Assembly (NCBI GenBank): GCA_934725105.1
Contig: CAKVBD010000034.1
Span: forward strand, 1 to 23,657
Direction of reading: 5' to 3'
Length of the DNA: 23,657 nucleotides
Source of the DNA: an uncultured Bulleidia sp.
Lineage (GTDB): Bacteria; Bacillota_I; Bacilli_A; Erysipelotrichales; Erysipelotrichaceae
Below the pieces are notes generated by a model, which saw only the letters and a program-made list of their open reading frames with translations, ran no database searches and had not been told where the DNA came from. Shown in pieces: positions 1 through 7,860 of this stretch (within the stretch, counting starts at the first letter, position 1; each line of letters starts with the position of its first letter). The position numbers were made by a program, and so were the translations under genes.

Positions 1-20
1 TTCTGAAAAGTTTTTTATTT

Positions 21-29
21 TGTGGATAA
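21..29 (-). other. Single perfect DnaA-box-like 9-mer
   Basis: The minus strand reads TTATCCACA, an exact match to the DnaA-box consensus. It lies downstream of the MATE gene in a short AT-rich stretch at the left edge. Only one copy is visible, and no dnaA, dnaN or AT-rich unwinding element is present. It may be chance, a DnaA titration or regulatory site, or the rim of a cluster to the left of the window. Confidence 0.3.
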
Positions 30-51
30 CTGCTATTGACAGCTTTTATGT

Positions 52-1425
52 TTATTCATTTATCGGTGAATAGTAACATGTTGTCTCTTGCTGATAGCCA
101 AGGCCATTCTTACGCATGATAAGATACGCTGCCGATATAACAATCACTGTAATGATCCAGCTGATTGGATACGCAAGCATCAATGTTGTAAAACTTCTAT
201 GGGAAGCAAAATATGTAAAGATATATACAATTCTAACACCACAGATACATACCAGTGCAATTAATGCAGGTGTCAAAGATTCTCCATACCCTCTCATTGC
301 ACCTGAAATAATATCAATGGTTCCATTAATCACTTCAAATGACAAGATCCAGAATATTCTTTGATATCCAAAGGCGATAACATTTGGATCAGAATTAAAT
401 AAACGAAGCAGCTGCTTTCCAAATATAATAATTAAAAAGCTGACAGTTCCACCAACGATCCAGCTTTCTACCAAGCTGATCATTGGTGTTTTATGACATC
501 TTTCTGGCTGATTTGCCCCAAAGTTCTGTCCGATGATCGTCGTACATGCCTGTGAAAAGCTATTGACTACAAAGTATCCAATAATTTCAAGATTTCCTGC
601 TGCTGAACTTCCCGCAACAACATCTGTTCCAAGAGAATTTACCGCAGACTGAATTAGAATATTTGAAATTGAGAATACCATTCCCTGTAGTCCTGCTGGC
701 AAACCAATTTGCAGCATTTCCTTTAAGAGATCTGCATGAATATGAAAGCGCTGCTTTTCAATTGTTAAAGGTGTTTTTCCTTTCAAAAGGAAGATAAACA
801 GTAACAAAGATGAAATACCATTGGAAATGACAGTTGCTAAAGCGACACCATTCACTGTCATACCAATCACAATAACAAAGAATAAATTTAAGATCACATT
901 GACAATACCTGAAATAATCAGACACATCAAAGGTGTTTTCGTATCCCCTTGTGACTGGAAGATTGCTGCTTCAAAGTTATATAAAAATATAACAGGCATG
1001 CCACAAAGATACACGCGCAGATACAATACTGCCATATCTAAGCAATCACTTGGAACAGACATCATCTCTAATATCATCCTTGCAATACATTGTCCAAGCA
1101 CTAAAATAAAGAAACCAGAAATAACTGCGACAAGAATTGCAGTATGTGCTGCATTCTCTGCATTTTCTTTATCTTTTCTGCCTGTATAGCGTGAGATTAC
1201 AACATTGGCACCTAATGAGATACCCGTAAACATTGTAATCAGAATATTGACGACTGGAGCATTTGCTCCAACAGACGCCATTGCTTCTTTTCCAACAAAT
1301 TGTCCAACTACCGCAACGTCAGCCGCATTAAACAACTGTTGCAGAATGCCTGATGCTGCTAATGGCAAAGCAATCAGTAATATCTTATCCCATAGTGATC
1401 CATGGGTCATATCAATTTTTTTCAT
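52..1425 (-). CDS. MATE-family multidrug/cation antiporter
   Basis: This is a 457-residue polytopic inner-membrane protein of the MATE family, which exports drugs or metabolites in exchange for Na+ or H+. Its length matches the family (about 450). The N-terminal stretch after MTHGSLWDKILLIALPLA, the QQLFNAADVAVVGQFVG segment, the ARLY-like bundle halves and about 12 hydrophobic segments are typical of the DinF/NorM-like branch common in Bacillota. The substrate cannot be told from sequence. The ATG at 1425 is preceded by GAGGGG, but about 14 bases separate them, so initiation may be weak. It follows the deoC terminator with only about 40 bases between T-tract and start and has no obvious promoter of its own. 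It may depend on read-through or on a promoter I cannot see. Confidence 0.88.
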   Translation of the reverse strand: MKKIDMTHGSLWDKILLIALPLAASGILQQLFNAADVAVVGQFVGKEAMASVGANAPVVNILITMFTGISLGANVVISRYTGRKDKENAENAAHTAILVAVISGFFILVLGQCIARMILEMMSVPSDCLDMAVLYLRVYLCGMPVIFLYNFEAAIFQSQGDTKTPLMCLIISGIVNVILNLFFVIVIGMTVNGVALATVISNGISSLLLFIFLLKGKTPLTIEKQRFHIHADLLKEMLQIGLPAGLQGMVFSISNILIQSAVNSLGTDVVAGSSAAGNLEIIGYFVVNSFSQACTTIIGQNFGANQPERCHKTPMISLVESWIVGGTVSFLIIIFGKQLLRLFNSDPNVIAFGYQRIFWILSFEVINGTIDIISGAMRGYGESLTPALIALVCICGVRIVYIFTYFASHRSFTTLMLAYPISWIITVIVISAAYLIMRKNGLGYQQETTCYYSPINE

Positions 1426-1456
1426 AATATATTTGTTTTCCCCTCATTCAATTTCA

Positions 1457-1488
1457 CAAATACAAAAGACATACAGTGATGTATGTCT
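1457..1488 (-). terminator. Intrinsic terminator after deoC
   Basis: On the minus strand an 8-bp perfect stem (AGACATAC / GTATGTCT, arms 1481-1488 and 1467-1474) with a 6-base loop is followed by TTTTGTATTTG. It starts 8 bases after the deoC stop and closes the operon that begins at 6868. The T-tract is interrupted, so read-through into the MATE gene is possible. Confidence 0.75.
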
Positions 1489-1495
1489 ATGTTGT

Positions 1496-2134
1496 TTACA
1501 TTAATTTTGTACCGGCAGAAGTACCAATTCTTTCAGCACCTGCTTCAATCATTGCATCAAAATCTTCTCTTGTTCTAACGCCACCGCTTGCTTTCACTTT
1601 CACGTGAGATCCTTCTACAGCTTTCTTCATTAACTTCACATCTGCTAATGTAGCGCCACCTGTAGAGAAGCCAGTAGATGTCTTAACAAAGTCTGCACCT
1701 GCAGCTACAACATCTTTGCACGCTCTTACCTTTTCTTCATCTGTGAGTAAGCATGTTTCAATGATAACTTTTAAGCAATGCTCGCCACAAGCTTCTTTGA
1801 CAGCTTTGATTTCATTTGTTACATATGCATCATTGCCATCTTTGAGCTCTCCGATATTGAGTACCATGTCAATTTCATCTGCACCATTATTTAATGCATC
1901 TGTTGTTTCAAATACCTTTACAGCTGTTGTATTTGCGCCTAAAGGGAAGCCAATCACACAGGCAGCCTTGACATCTGTACCTTCTAATTGCGGTTTTACA
2001 AATGAAATCCAGCATGGATTTACCATAACTGTAGCGAAGTCATATGCTTTTGCTTCATCTACGATTTTCTGAACCTGTGCTTTTGTAGATTCAGGTTTTA
2101 ACAATGTATGATCGATATATTTACTTTCCTTCAT
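1496..2134 (-). CDS. deoC: Deoxyribose-phosphate aldolase
   Basis: DeoC splits 2-deoxy-D-ribose 5-phosphate into glyceraldehyde 3-phosphate and acetaldehyde, the last step of deoxynucleoside catabolism in the cytosol. The 212-residue length is typical of the Gram-positive class. Visible catalytic features are the Schiff-base lysine in FVKTSTGFSTGGAT (Lys151), the proton-relay lysine in VKVKASGGVR (Lys181) and the aspartate in GADEIDMVLN (Asp89). The ATG follows a strong AAAGGAGG and sits immediately after the murE stop codon (TAA directly followed by ATG), so the two are probably translationally coupled. No other deo gene (deoB, pdp, cdd) is nearby. The link with murE looks positional rather than functional. 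Confidence 0.96.
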   Translation of the reverse strand: MKESKYIDHTLLKPESTKAQVQKIVDEAKAYDFATVMVNPCWISFVKPQLEGTDVKAACVIGFPLGANTTAVKVFETTDALNNGADEIDMVLNIGELKDGNDAYVTNEIKAVKEACGEHCLKVIIETCLLTDEEKVRACKDVVAAGADFVKTSTGFSTGGATLADVKLMKKAVEGSHVKVKASGGVRTREDFDAMIEAGAERIGTSAGTKLM

Positions 2135-3613
2135 TTATTTTTCCTCCTTTGCAAAGTAATATCGTTTTAAGACTTCATGAACTATCGTGTCATCACCTTC
2201 ATATGGAGCTCTTCCAAATTCACGATAAATGAATTTTTCATCTCCCTTTCCTAAAATAATGATCGTATCATTTACATCTGCCAGTTCAATGGCTTCACGA
2301 ATTGCGGTAAAACGGTCTAGAATCATGACATAGTTTGTCTTTTCAATACCAGATGCAATTTCTTCTGCAATCTGATGTGGATCTTCATCACGTGGATCAT
2401 CCTCTGTAAGAATGATCAAATCACAATACTTGTCAAGAATCTTGCCGAAAATAGGACGCTTGATGACATCTCTTTTTCCTGCAGAACCAGTAATTGCGAT
2501 AATTCTCTTGCCCTTTGGTGTAATTGCTGCAGCATATTGACATACTTTTTCAATACCATCTGGTGTATGTGCAAAGTCAATCAGAATGTTAAATGGCTGT
2601 CCATCAGAAATTCTCTGCATTCTACCTTCAATTTGAGATAGTTTCTTTAAATGAGGCAGCATATCACTGATTGGCAATCCTTTCATATTCAATGAAGCAA
2701 TCACAGCCAATAAGTTATAGACATTGAATTTCGCAACAAGGTTTGTTTCCACTTCATATTCCATATTTGAAACTTTTAAAGTAAACTTTGTACGATCTTT
2801 TAACAATTGAATATTTGTTGCACGATAATCAGCATCATGATCAATACCATACGTTACAACTTTGCATGGACAATCTTCTACAATTTTCAAACCATATGGA
2901 TCATCTACATTTGTAACAGCGATAGCATCTTCTTTTAAGTGATCAAACAGTTTTTTCTTGGCATTAAAGTAATTTGCCATTGTACCATGATAATCAAGAT
3001 GATCATGTGTAAGATTTGTAAACATCGCAACATCAAAATCAATGGAATCAACTCTACCCTGTTCAATACCAATGGAACTAGCTTCAAGAGAACATGCCTT
3101 CATTCCAGCATCTACCATATCTCTTAAAATACCATGTAGATCATCAATATTTGGTGTTGTTAATAAAGGTGGAAGCTTCACATTTCCATATTCAATAGAA
3201 ATCGTTCCAATATAGCCTGTTGGCTGAAATTCATTCAAAATATCTCGAATCATGCATGAAATGGAAGACTTTCCATTTGTACCCGTTACACCAAACATCA
3301 ACAGTTTATGACTAGGATAGCCATAGAAAGCATCTGCAACTTTGTTAAATGCCTGTACAACATCTTTGACACGGATATATGTAATATCATCTCTCATATG
3401 AGAAATTGGATCTGAATAGATAATAACTTTTGCGCCATTATCAATTGCCTGATCAATGAACTTATGTCCATCAAACATCATACCCTTGACGCAGAAAAAG
3501 ATTGCATCTGGTCTTTTCTTTCTGCTGTCTGCCATCAGGCTTTTAATTTCAATATCTGGTACGTTTTCAAATAATTCCGTTAACTTCAAATCAATCACTG
3601 ACCTTTCTAGCAT
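2135..3613 (-). CDS. murE: UDP-MurNAc-tripeptide synthetase (MurE)
   Basis: MurE is the ATP-dependent Mur ligase that adds the third, diamino acid to UDP-MurNAc-L-Ala-D-Glu in peptidoglycan synthesis. Using the ATG at 3613 (492 residues), the P-loop GVTGTNGKSS lies at about 108-117, the central NLTHDHLDYHG motif and the probable carbamylated lysine in YFNAK at about 200-219, and the amino-acid-binding motif at 405-408. That motif reads DDPR, not the DNPR of meso-DAP enzymes, so the residue added is uncertain. The start is ambiguous. In-frame upstream codons reach 3664 but lie deep inside mtaB. ATG 3613 (AAGG 11 bases upstream), GTG 3598 and TTG 3589 are all possible, and TTG would give the MKLTELF start usual for the family. 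The other division/cell-wall cluster genes are absent here. Confidence 0.93.
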   Translation of the reverse strand: MLERSVIDLKLTELFENVPDIEIKSLMADSRKKRPDAIFFCVKGMMFDGHKFIDQAIDNGAKVIIYSDPISHMRDDITYIRVKDVVQAFNKVADAFYGYPSHKLLMFGVTGTNGKSSISCMIRDILNEFQPTGYIGTISIEYGNVKLPPLLTTPNIDDLHGILRDMVDAGMKACSLEASSIGIEQGRVDSIDFDVAMFTNLTHDHLDYHGTMANYFNAKKKLFDHLKEDAIAVTNVDDPYGLKIVEDCPCKVVTYGIDHDADYRATNIQLLKDRTKFTLKVSNMEYEVETNLVAKFNVYNLLAVIASLNMKGLPISDMLPHLKKLSQIEGRMQRISDGQPFNILIDFAHTPDGIEKVCQYAAAITPKGKRIIAITGSAGKRDVIKRPIFGKILDKYCDLIILTEDDPRDEDPHQIAEEIASGIEKTNYVMILDRFTAIREAIELADVNDTIIILGKGDEKFIYREFGRAPYEGDDTIVHEVLKRYYFAKEEK

Positions 3614-4865
3614 ACATTTGATGACCTTCATACCGTTCCAGTACAACAGTATATTTCTCACCATGTACTAATTCTTCTTCTATTTTTACAGGAATATATT
3701 CCGAAGTATGTCCCGTCGTATAACCATCTTTGACCCATTCCGCAATGATTTCAGCTTTTTCATTTACTTTTGAAAGCTGATATGCATCATACAGCTGTTC
3801 ACTTAATGCAATGCAGTTCTTTGTACGAAGCTTTTTCACTTGCGGATCAATCTGACCATCCATTTTTGCGGCTACTGTTCCTTCTCGCAATGAATATGGG
3901 AATACATGCAAAAATGAAAACTGACATTTCTTCAAAAATTCATAGGTTTCTAAAAATTCTTGTTCAGATTCCTGTGGAAAGCCAGTAATCAAATCTGTTG
4001 AAATTGAGACTCCTGGAATTTCCTTACGAATCTTCTCTATTTTAGCATAATATTCATCTGTATCGTATGGTCGATGCATACGTTTTAATACAGAATCACA
4101 TCCAGACTGTAAAGGAATATGTAAGAATTTTGTCATCCTGTCGTTTTCTTTCATCAATTGAATTAAAGCATCGCTGACTTCTGTAATTTCGATTGATGAT
4201 ATACGAATACGCACATCTTCTGTTTCTGTCAGAATACGACGAATAATGTCTGTTAATGTTATATTGTATTCTTTTCCATATCGTCCTGTATGAATGCCTG
4301 TTAATACAATTTCTTTGTATTTTTTACTTAATCTTTTTGCTTCCGCAACAACCAGATCAGGTTCCATGCTTCTTTCTCTTCCTCTTGCATATGGAATAAT
4401 GCAATAGGAACAGAATTGATTACATCCATCCTGGATCTTTAAATCACATCTTGCCTTTGAATCATGTACGGAAGATGTAAAAGAATCAAATGGAACATTT
4501 TCTAAAGATGCAATGTCTCTGATTTTTTCATGATTCTTTAAATACTGTTCAATGTATTGAGGCAGCTTCTTTTTATTTGCACTTCCTACTAGAATATCTG
4601 CTTCTTCCAGTAAGCCATCATTTACCTGAACGTAGCATCCAACTAAAGCAGTGATTTCGTCTTCTTTGATACGTTTTGCCTGATGCAGGATCTTTCTAGA
4701 TTTTGCAGCTGCAGTATTTGTCACAGCACACGTAAATACAATCGTAGCATCTGGCTGTTCATCAAAGGAAACTCTTGTATGTCCATTGTTTGAAAGCATT
4801 TCACTGACTGCTTCTGCTTCAAATGCATTGACTTTGCATCCTAAATTAACGATTGCATATTTCAT
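3591..4865 (-). CDS. mtaB: tRNA t6A37 methylthiotransferase MtaB
   Basis: This radical-SAM enzyme converts N6-threonylcarbamoyladenosine at tRNA position 37 to its 2-methylthio form. The 424-residue protein has the three-domain MTTase layout. An N-terminal UPF0004 domain carries cluster-binding Cys10 (LGCKVN), Cys46 (FTCAVTN) and Cys77 (VGCYVQ). The radical-SAM core carries CNQFCSYC (Cys148, 152, 155), and a C-terminal TRAM-like domain covers about residues 360-424. The LGCKVN and CNQFCSYCIIPYARG sequences fit MtaB better than MiaB or RimO. The ATG at 4865 overlaps the rsmE stop by four bases, so translation is coupled. Its 3' end overlaps or touches the murE start. Confidence 0.95.
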   Translation of the reverse strand: MKYAIVNLGCKVNAFEAEAVSEMLSNNGHTRVSFDEQPDATIVFTCAVTNTAAAKSRKILHQAKRIKEDEITALVGCYVQVNDGLLEEADILVGSANKKKLPQYIEQYLKNHEKIRDIASLENVPFDSFTSSVHDSKARCDLKIQDGCNQFCSYCIIPYARGRERSMEPDLVVAEAKRLSKKYKEIVLTGIHTGRYGKEYNITLTDIIRRILTETEDVRIRISSIEITEVSDALIQLMKENDRMTKFLHIPLQSGCDSVLKRMHRPYDTDEYYAKIEKIRKEIPGVSISTDLITGFPQESEQEFLETYEFLKKCQFSFLHVFPYSLREGTVAAKMDGQIDPQVKKLRTKNCIALSEQLYDAYQLSKVNEKAEIIAEWVKDGYTTGHTSEYIPVKIEEELVHGEKYTVVLERYEGHQMYARKVSD

Positions 4866-5584
4866 TTTCTATCCTCATACATTTCACTTAAAATACTGCA
4901 GGCATACATTGCGGCTGTTTCTGCACGCAAGATACGTGAGCCAAGCGTAATGGAAGTAAATCCCATAGATTCCATTTCTTCTACTTCCTGCATAGAAAAT
5001 CCACCCTCACATCCAATGACTACAGTAATGGATTGCTTGTCTTTTGCACATTCACTTAAAAAGCTTGCTTTTCCATAGGAGTTTTCATAACAGGCATAGT
5101 TTGCCTGTGAGAGATACTGATTCAGCTGCTTAAAAGGAATAATATCTCTCACTTCAGGAATGCAGTTTCTTTTACATTGTTCGCTTGCTTCCTGTACGAT
5201 TGCATTCCATCTTATTTTCAGCTTATCTGCCTTTTCTTTTTTAGAGCGTACAACACATCTGCTGCTTTCAAATGGAACAATTCTTTTCACACCTAATTCT
5301 GTTGCTTTCTGTAAAACAAGTTCGAATTTTTCTCTACGAATCAAAGCAACAGCTAAAGTAACATCGCAAAGAGATTCATGAATACTGTCATCTTTTTCAT
5401 AGACATGTGCAATAAATTCTTTGTCTTTTGTATATGCTTCAGCAAAGTATGCCTGTCCTTGATACACAAGTCTAACTTTTTCGTGATCAAGACGAACAAC
5501 AGTTTTTGCATGATGTGCCTGTTCTTTTGTAAAAATATAATCTTCACCCACATATAATGGTGTATCTACAAAATATTGCTGCAT
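4862..5584 (-). CDS. rsmE: 16S rRNA (uracil-1498-N3)-methyltransferase
   Basis: RsmE methylates N3 of U1498 of 16S rRNA, using S-adenosylmethionine, in the assembled 30S subunit. The 240-residue length is standard. An N-terminal PUA-like RNA-binding part (about 1-70) is followed by a SPOUT domain with the trefoil-knot signatures VIGCEGGFS (about residue 190) and LGSRILRAETA near the C terminus. The RRFF-type motif is here LIRREKFELVLQKATELGV. It overlaps mtaB by four bases, a pairing common in Bacillota. The prmA gene that often precedes rsmE is not present. It begins 21 bases after the CNNM-type gene, so it probably shares that transcript. Confidence 0.96.
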   Translation of the reverse strand: MQQYFVDTPLYVGEDYIFTKEQAHHAKTVVRLDHEKVRLVYQGQAYFAEAYTKDKEFIAHVYEKDDSIHESLCDVTLAVALIRREKFELVLQKATELGVKRIVPFESSRCVVRSKKEKADKLKIRWNAIVQEASEQCKRNCIPEVRDIIPFKQLNQYLSQANYACYENSYGKASFLSECAKDKQSITVVIGCEGGFSMQEVEEMESMGFTSITLGSRILRAETAAMYACSILSEMYEDRK

Positions 5585-5605
5585 AGTTCAAAAAGGAAAA
5601 CGAGA

Positions 5606-6868
5606 TCAATCGTTTTCCTTATCCTCCTCTTCTTTTTGAATTTCCACCTTCACTTCAAGTACTTTTCTTTGATCTGCTTTTGTAATTGTAACATGAAGGT
5701 TTTTATAATCGAATTCTTCATTCACTTTTGGAATATGGTGTAATTCAGCGATTGCCCAGCCAGAAACAGTAATGAAGTCAAATTCTTCATCCTCTTCTTC
5801 TACGCCAAATCGATCAATCAGATCATCAATTTCAGCATCACCTTTTACCATCCACGTATAGTCATCTACTTTTGTATAAAAGTCTTCCACAACATCGTGT
5901 TCATCCCAGATTTCACCAACAAGTTCTTCAATGATATCTTCCAGTGTAATAATACCTTCTGTTCCACCATATTCATCTAATACAACAGCCATATGTAATT
6001 TTGCAGCCTGTAATTGTTTCATACATGTAGAAATCTGTGTATTTGGAGATGTATAGATCACTGGTTTAATGATTCTACGAATTGGGCCCTTGTTATTGTG
6101 ATACATGAGTTCATAGAAATCTTTTTCATGAATGACACCAACAATATTATCAACCGTATTTTCATAAACAGGCAATCTAGAAAAGGAATTAAAGCGGAAT
6201 GCTTTTTCAATCTGTTCATGAGAAGATGCAATATTTACCGCAACAATATCAACTCTTGGTGTTAATACGTCTTTCACATCTAAATCATTAAACTCAATTG
6301 CCGCAGAAATCAAATCACTTTCATGTTCTTCCAGGTTGCCATCTTTTTCTGCTTCATCGACCATTGTGATCAATTCATCAGAAATATCTCCTTCATCCTG
6401 CTCAATATGCGCAAAATGATTTACAAGCCATGTCCAGCCTTTTAAGACGATTGTCAGTGGTGTGAAAACAAACTCAAAGAAATTCACTACCCCAACCGTA
6501 GCACATGCAAACTTTTCAGGTGCCTGCTTTGCTAAGGATTTCGGTGCAATTTCCCCAAACAGCAACGTAATGACTGTAATCACAATTGTTGAAACTGTAG
6601 GACCTTTACCACCTTTTAGAATCAACGAAAACAACAACGTACTAATTGTCGCTGAAGCAATATTTACAATGTTATTTCCAATCAATACAGAAGTCAAAAA
6701 TTTGTCAAAATCATCTAAAATAACAAGAACACTGTTGGCTTTTGTATTGCCATCATTTGCCATGTTTTTTAGACGAATTTTTGATGAACTAGAATATGCT
6801 GTTTCCGTTGCAGAAAACAGAGCAGAAAATAAAGTCAGAATTACAATCGCAATAATATAAGTACTCAT
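5606..6868 (-). CDS. CNNM/HlyC-CorC family membrane protein with CBS pair
   Basis: This 420-residue member of the CNNM/CorC family (often annotated 'hemolysin family protein') is linked to Mg2+ or other divalent-cation efflux. In order it has an N-terminal DUF21 transmembrane domain (about 1-160) with the conserved LLFGEIAPKSLAK ion-site motif, an acidic linker, a CBS-domain pair (about 195-325, including TPRVDIVAV and DEYGGTEGIITLEDIIEELVG), and a C-terminal CorC_HlyC domain (about 335-410). The tail is very acidic and lysine-rich. The haemolysin name is historical and no toxin activity is implied. It is the first gene of the leftward operon ending in deoC. A GAGGT site lies 9 bases before the ATG, with candidate promoters about 55-115 bases upstream. 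Confidence 0.92.
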   Translation of the reverse strand: MSTYIIAIVILTLFSALFSATETAYSSSSKIRLKNMANDGNTKANSVLVILDDFDKFLTSVLIGNNIVNIASATISTLLFSLILKGGKGPTVSTIVITVITLLFGEIAPKSLAKQAPEKFACATVGVVNFFEFVFTPLTIVLKGWTWLVNHFAHIEQDEGDISDELITMVDEAEKDGNLEEHESDLISAAIEFNDLDVKDVLTPRVDIVAVNIASSHEQIEKAFRFNSFSRLPVYENTVDNIVGVIHEKDFYELMYHNNKGPIRRIIKPVIYTSPNTQISTCMKQLQAAKLHMAVVLDEYGGTEGIITLEDIIEELVGEIWDEHDVVEDFYTKVDDYTWMVKGDAEIDDLIDRFGVEEEDEEFDFITVSGWAIAELHHIPKVNEEFDYKNLHVTITKADQRKVLEVKVEIQKEEEDKEND

Positions 6869-6922
6869 AAGGCAATGACCTCATTTCTTGTATGTATATT
6901 AAGCGGTATCGAAGAATCTTCC

Positions 6923-6983
6923 AAAATAATTACCTCTCTTTTAATATGTCAAGCATTATAGCATCTAACATGCTTTGAGTAAA
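6923..6983 (-). promoter_or_regulatory. Two overlapping candidate sigma-A promoters for the 6868-1496 operon
   Basis: On the minus strand, P1 has -35 TTTACT (6978-6983), a 17-base spacer and a perfect -10 TATAAT (6955-6960). P2 has a perfect -35 TTGACA (6947-6952), an 18-base spacer and -10 TATTTT (6923-6928). P1 starts only 6 bases beyond the esterase stop. Both would give a leader of roughly 45-80 bases before the ATG at 6868. I see no riboswitch-like fold in this leader. A small AGCAT/ATGCT inverted repeat overlaps P1. Confidence 0.6.
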
Positions 6984-6988
6984 TAATC

Positions 6989-7858
6989 TTAAAATGCATT
7001 TCCATGTACTTGCTGATCATCTACAAAGAATGAAAATGCAATCTGGATATCTCTTTCCCAGACTCTCCACTCATGATTTCCTTTTCCTAAAGACCACTTT
7101 GCATCCATTCCAATTTCTTTCAAGAATGCTTTGAATGGTTCAATTTCATTCTTGAAGATTGAATCGTCTGTTCCACACGTAAATAACATCTCAGGAAGTT
7201 TTGATAAATCAGCTTCCTTCATTTTTCTTCTAAGATTATAGTAAGAATCTAGATATGCATCTACCGAACCGATATTATGCATACAGTTATACAATCTCTG
7301 TTTAGAATGCATCACATCATTGTCTGAAATAACTTCATCTAATGACAAAGCATACAGCTTTTCTAATTCTTCTTTACTATGTTCCATATCTGATGGCAGA
7401 TAAGAAAGAATAGCAGCCTTCGCAAATAATTGTGGATACTTTAATGCAAAATGCAATGTACCTTTGCCACCCATAGATAAACCAGCAATAAAGTTATCCT
7501 CTCTTTTATTTGAAGCAGGCAGCCAATTGTATACAAGTGGCATCAGTTCATCAACAATATACTTTTCAGCATTTAATCCTAAAGTAAATGTTGGCCAGTC
7601 TTCATAATCCGCATTTGCAATACCTGGCATTACCACAATAAAGTTCTTTTCACATGCATATGTTTCAATGTTGCTTTTGCGAATCCAGTCAGAATAGCCT
7701 CCAAATGTTCCATGTAAGAGCCATAAAACACGATACTTTGTCTTGTTTCCGTAAAAATCCTTACAGGAAATATCTCTTGGTTTATCTGGGACAATAATAT
7801 TTACATTCTGATTGCTTCCCATATATTCTGATTCAAAATCTAAAGTAATTAACGCCAT
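6989..7858 (-). CDS. Esterase-family alpha/beta hydrolase (Esterase D / tributyrin esterase type)
   Basis: This is a 289-residue serine esterase of the alpha/beta-hydrolase fold, in the group that includes S-formylglutathione hydrolase, EstA-type tributyrin esterases and antigen-85-like proteins. The nucleophile elbow is GLSMGG (Ser128), the oxyanion-side HG is at residues 49-50, an acidic candidate is in FTCGTDDS (Asp231/232), and the histidine is His262 in KGNHEW. There is no signal peptide, so it is probably cytoplasmic. The substrate is unknown; short-chain acyl esters are the usual guess for the family. GGAG lies just before the ATG, inside the end of the upstream gene, and only two bases separate the two reading frames, so they are very likely co-translated. 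Confidence 0.87.
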   Translation of the reverse strand: MALITLDFESEYMGSNQNVNIIVPDKPRDISCKDFYGNKTKYRVLWLLHGTFGGYSDWIRKSNIETYACEKNFIVVMPGIANADYEDWPTFTLGLNAEKYIVDELMPLVYNWLPASNKREDNFIAGLSMGGKGTLHFALKYPQLFAKAAILSYLPSDMEHSKEELEKLYALSLDEVISDNDVMHSKQRLYNCMHNIGSVDAYLDSYYNLRRKMKEADLSKLPEMLFTCGTDDSIFKNEIEPFKAFLKEIGMDAKWSLGKGNHEWRVWERDIQIAFSFFVDDQQVHGNAF

Positions 7859-7860
7859 AC

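Noticed and set aside
1..51. Possible terminator after the MATE gene (AGCTG/CAGTT inverted repeat)
   Set aside because: The stem has only five pairs including a wobble, and no T-tract follows on the minus strand.
821..1189. Plus-strand open frame opposite the MATE gene
   Set aside because: It is an antisense shadow of an intact membrane-protein gene, with no ribosome site and no recognisable family.
6462..6860. Plus-strand frame of 132 codons opposite the CNNM-type gene
   Set aside because: It lies wholly within a well-supported gene and has no promoter, ribosome site or domain.
5606..6868. Haemolysin interpretation of the CNNM/HlyC-CorC gene
   Set aside because: DUF21, CBS pair and CorC_HlyC domains define a cation-transport-related membrane family; the haemolysin name is inherited from early annotation.
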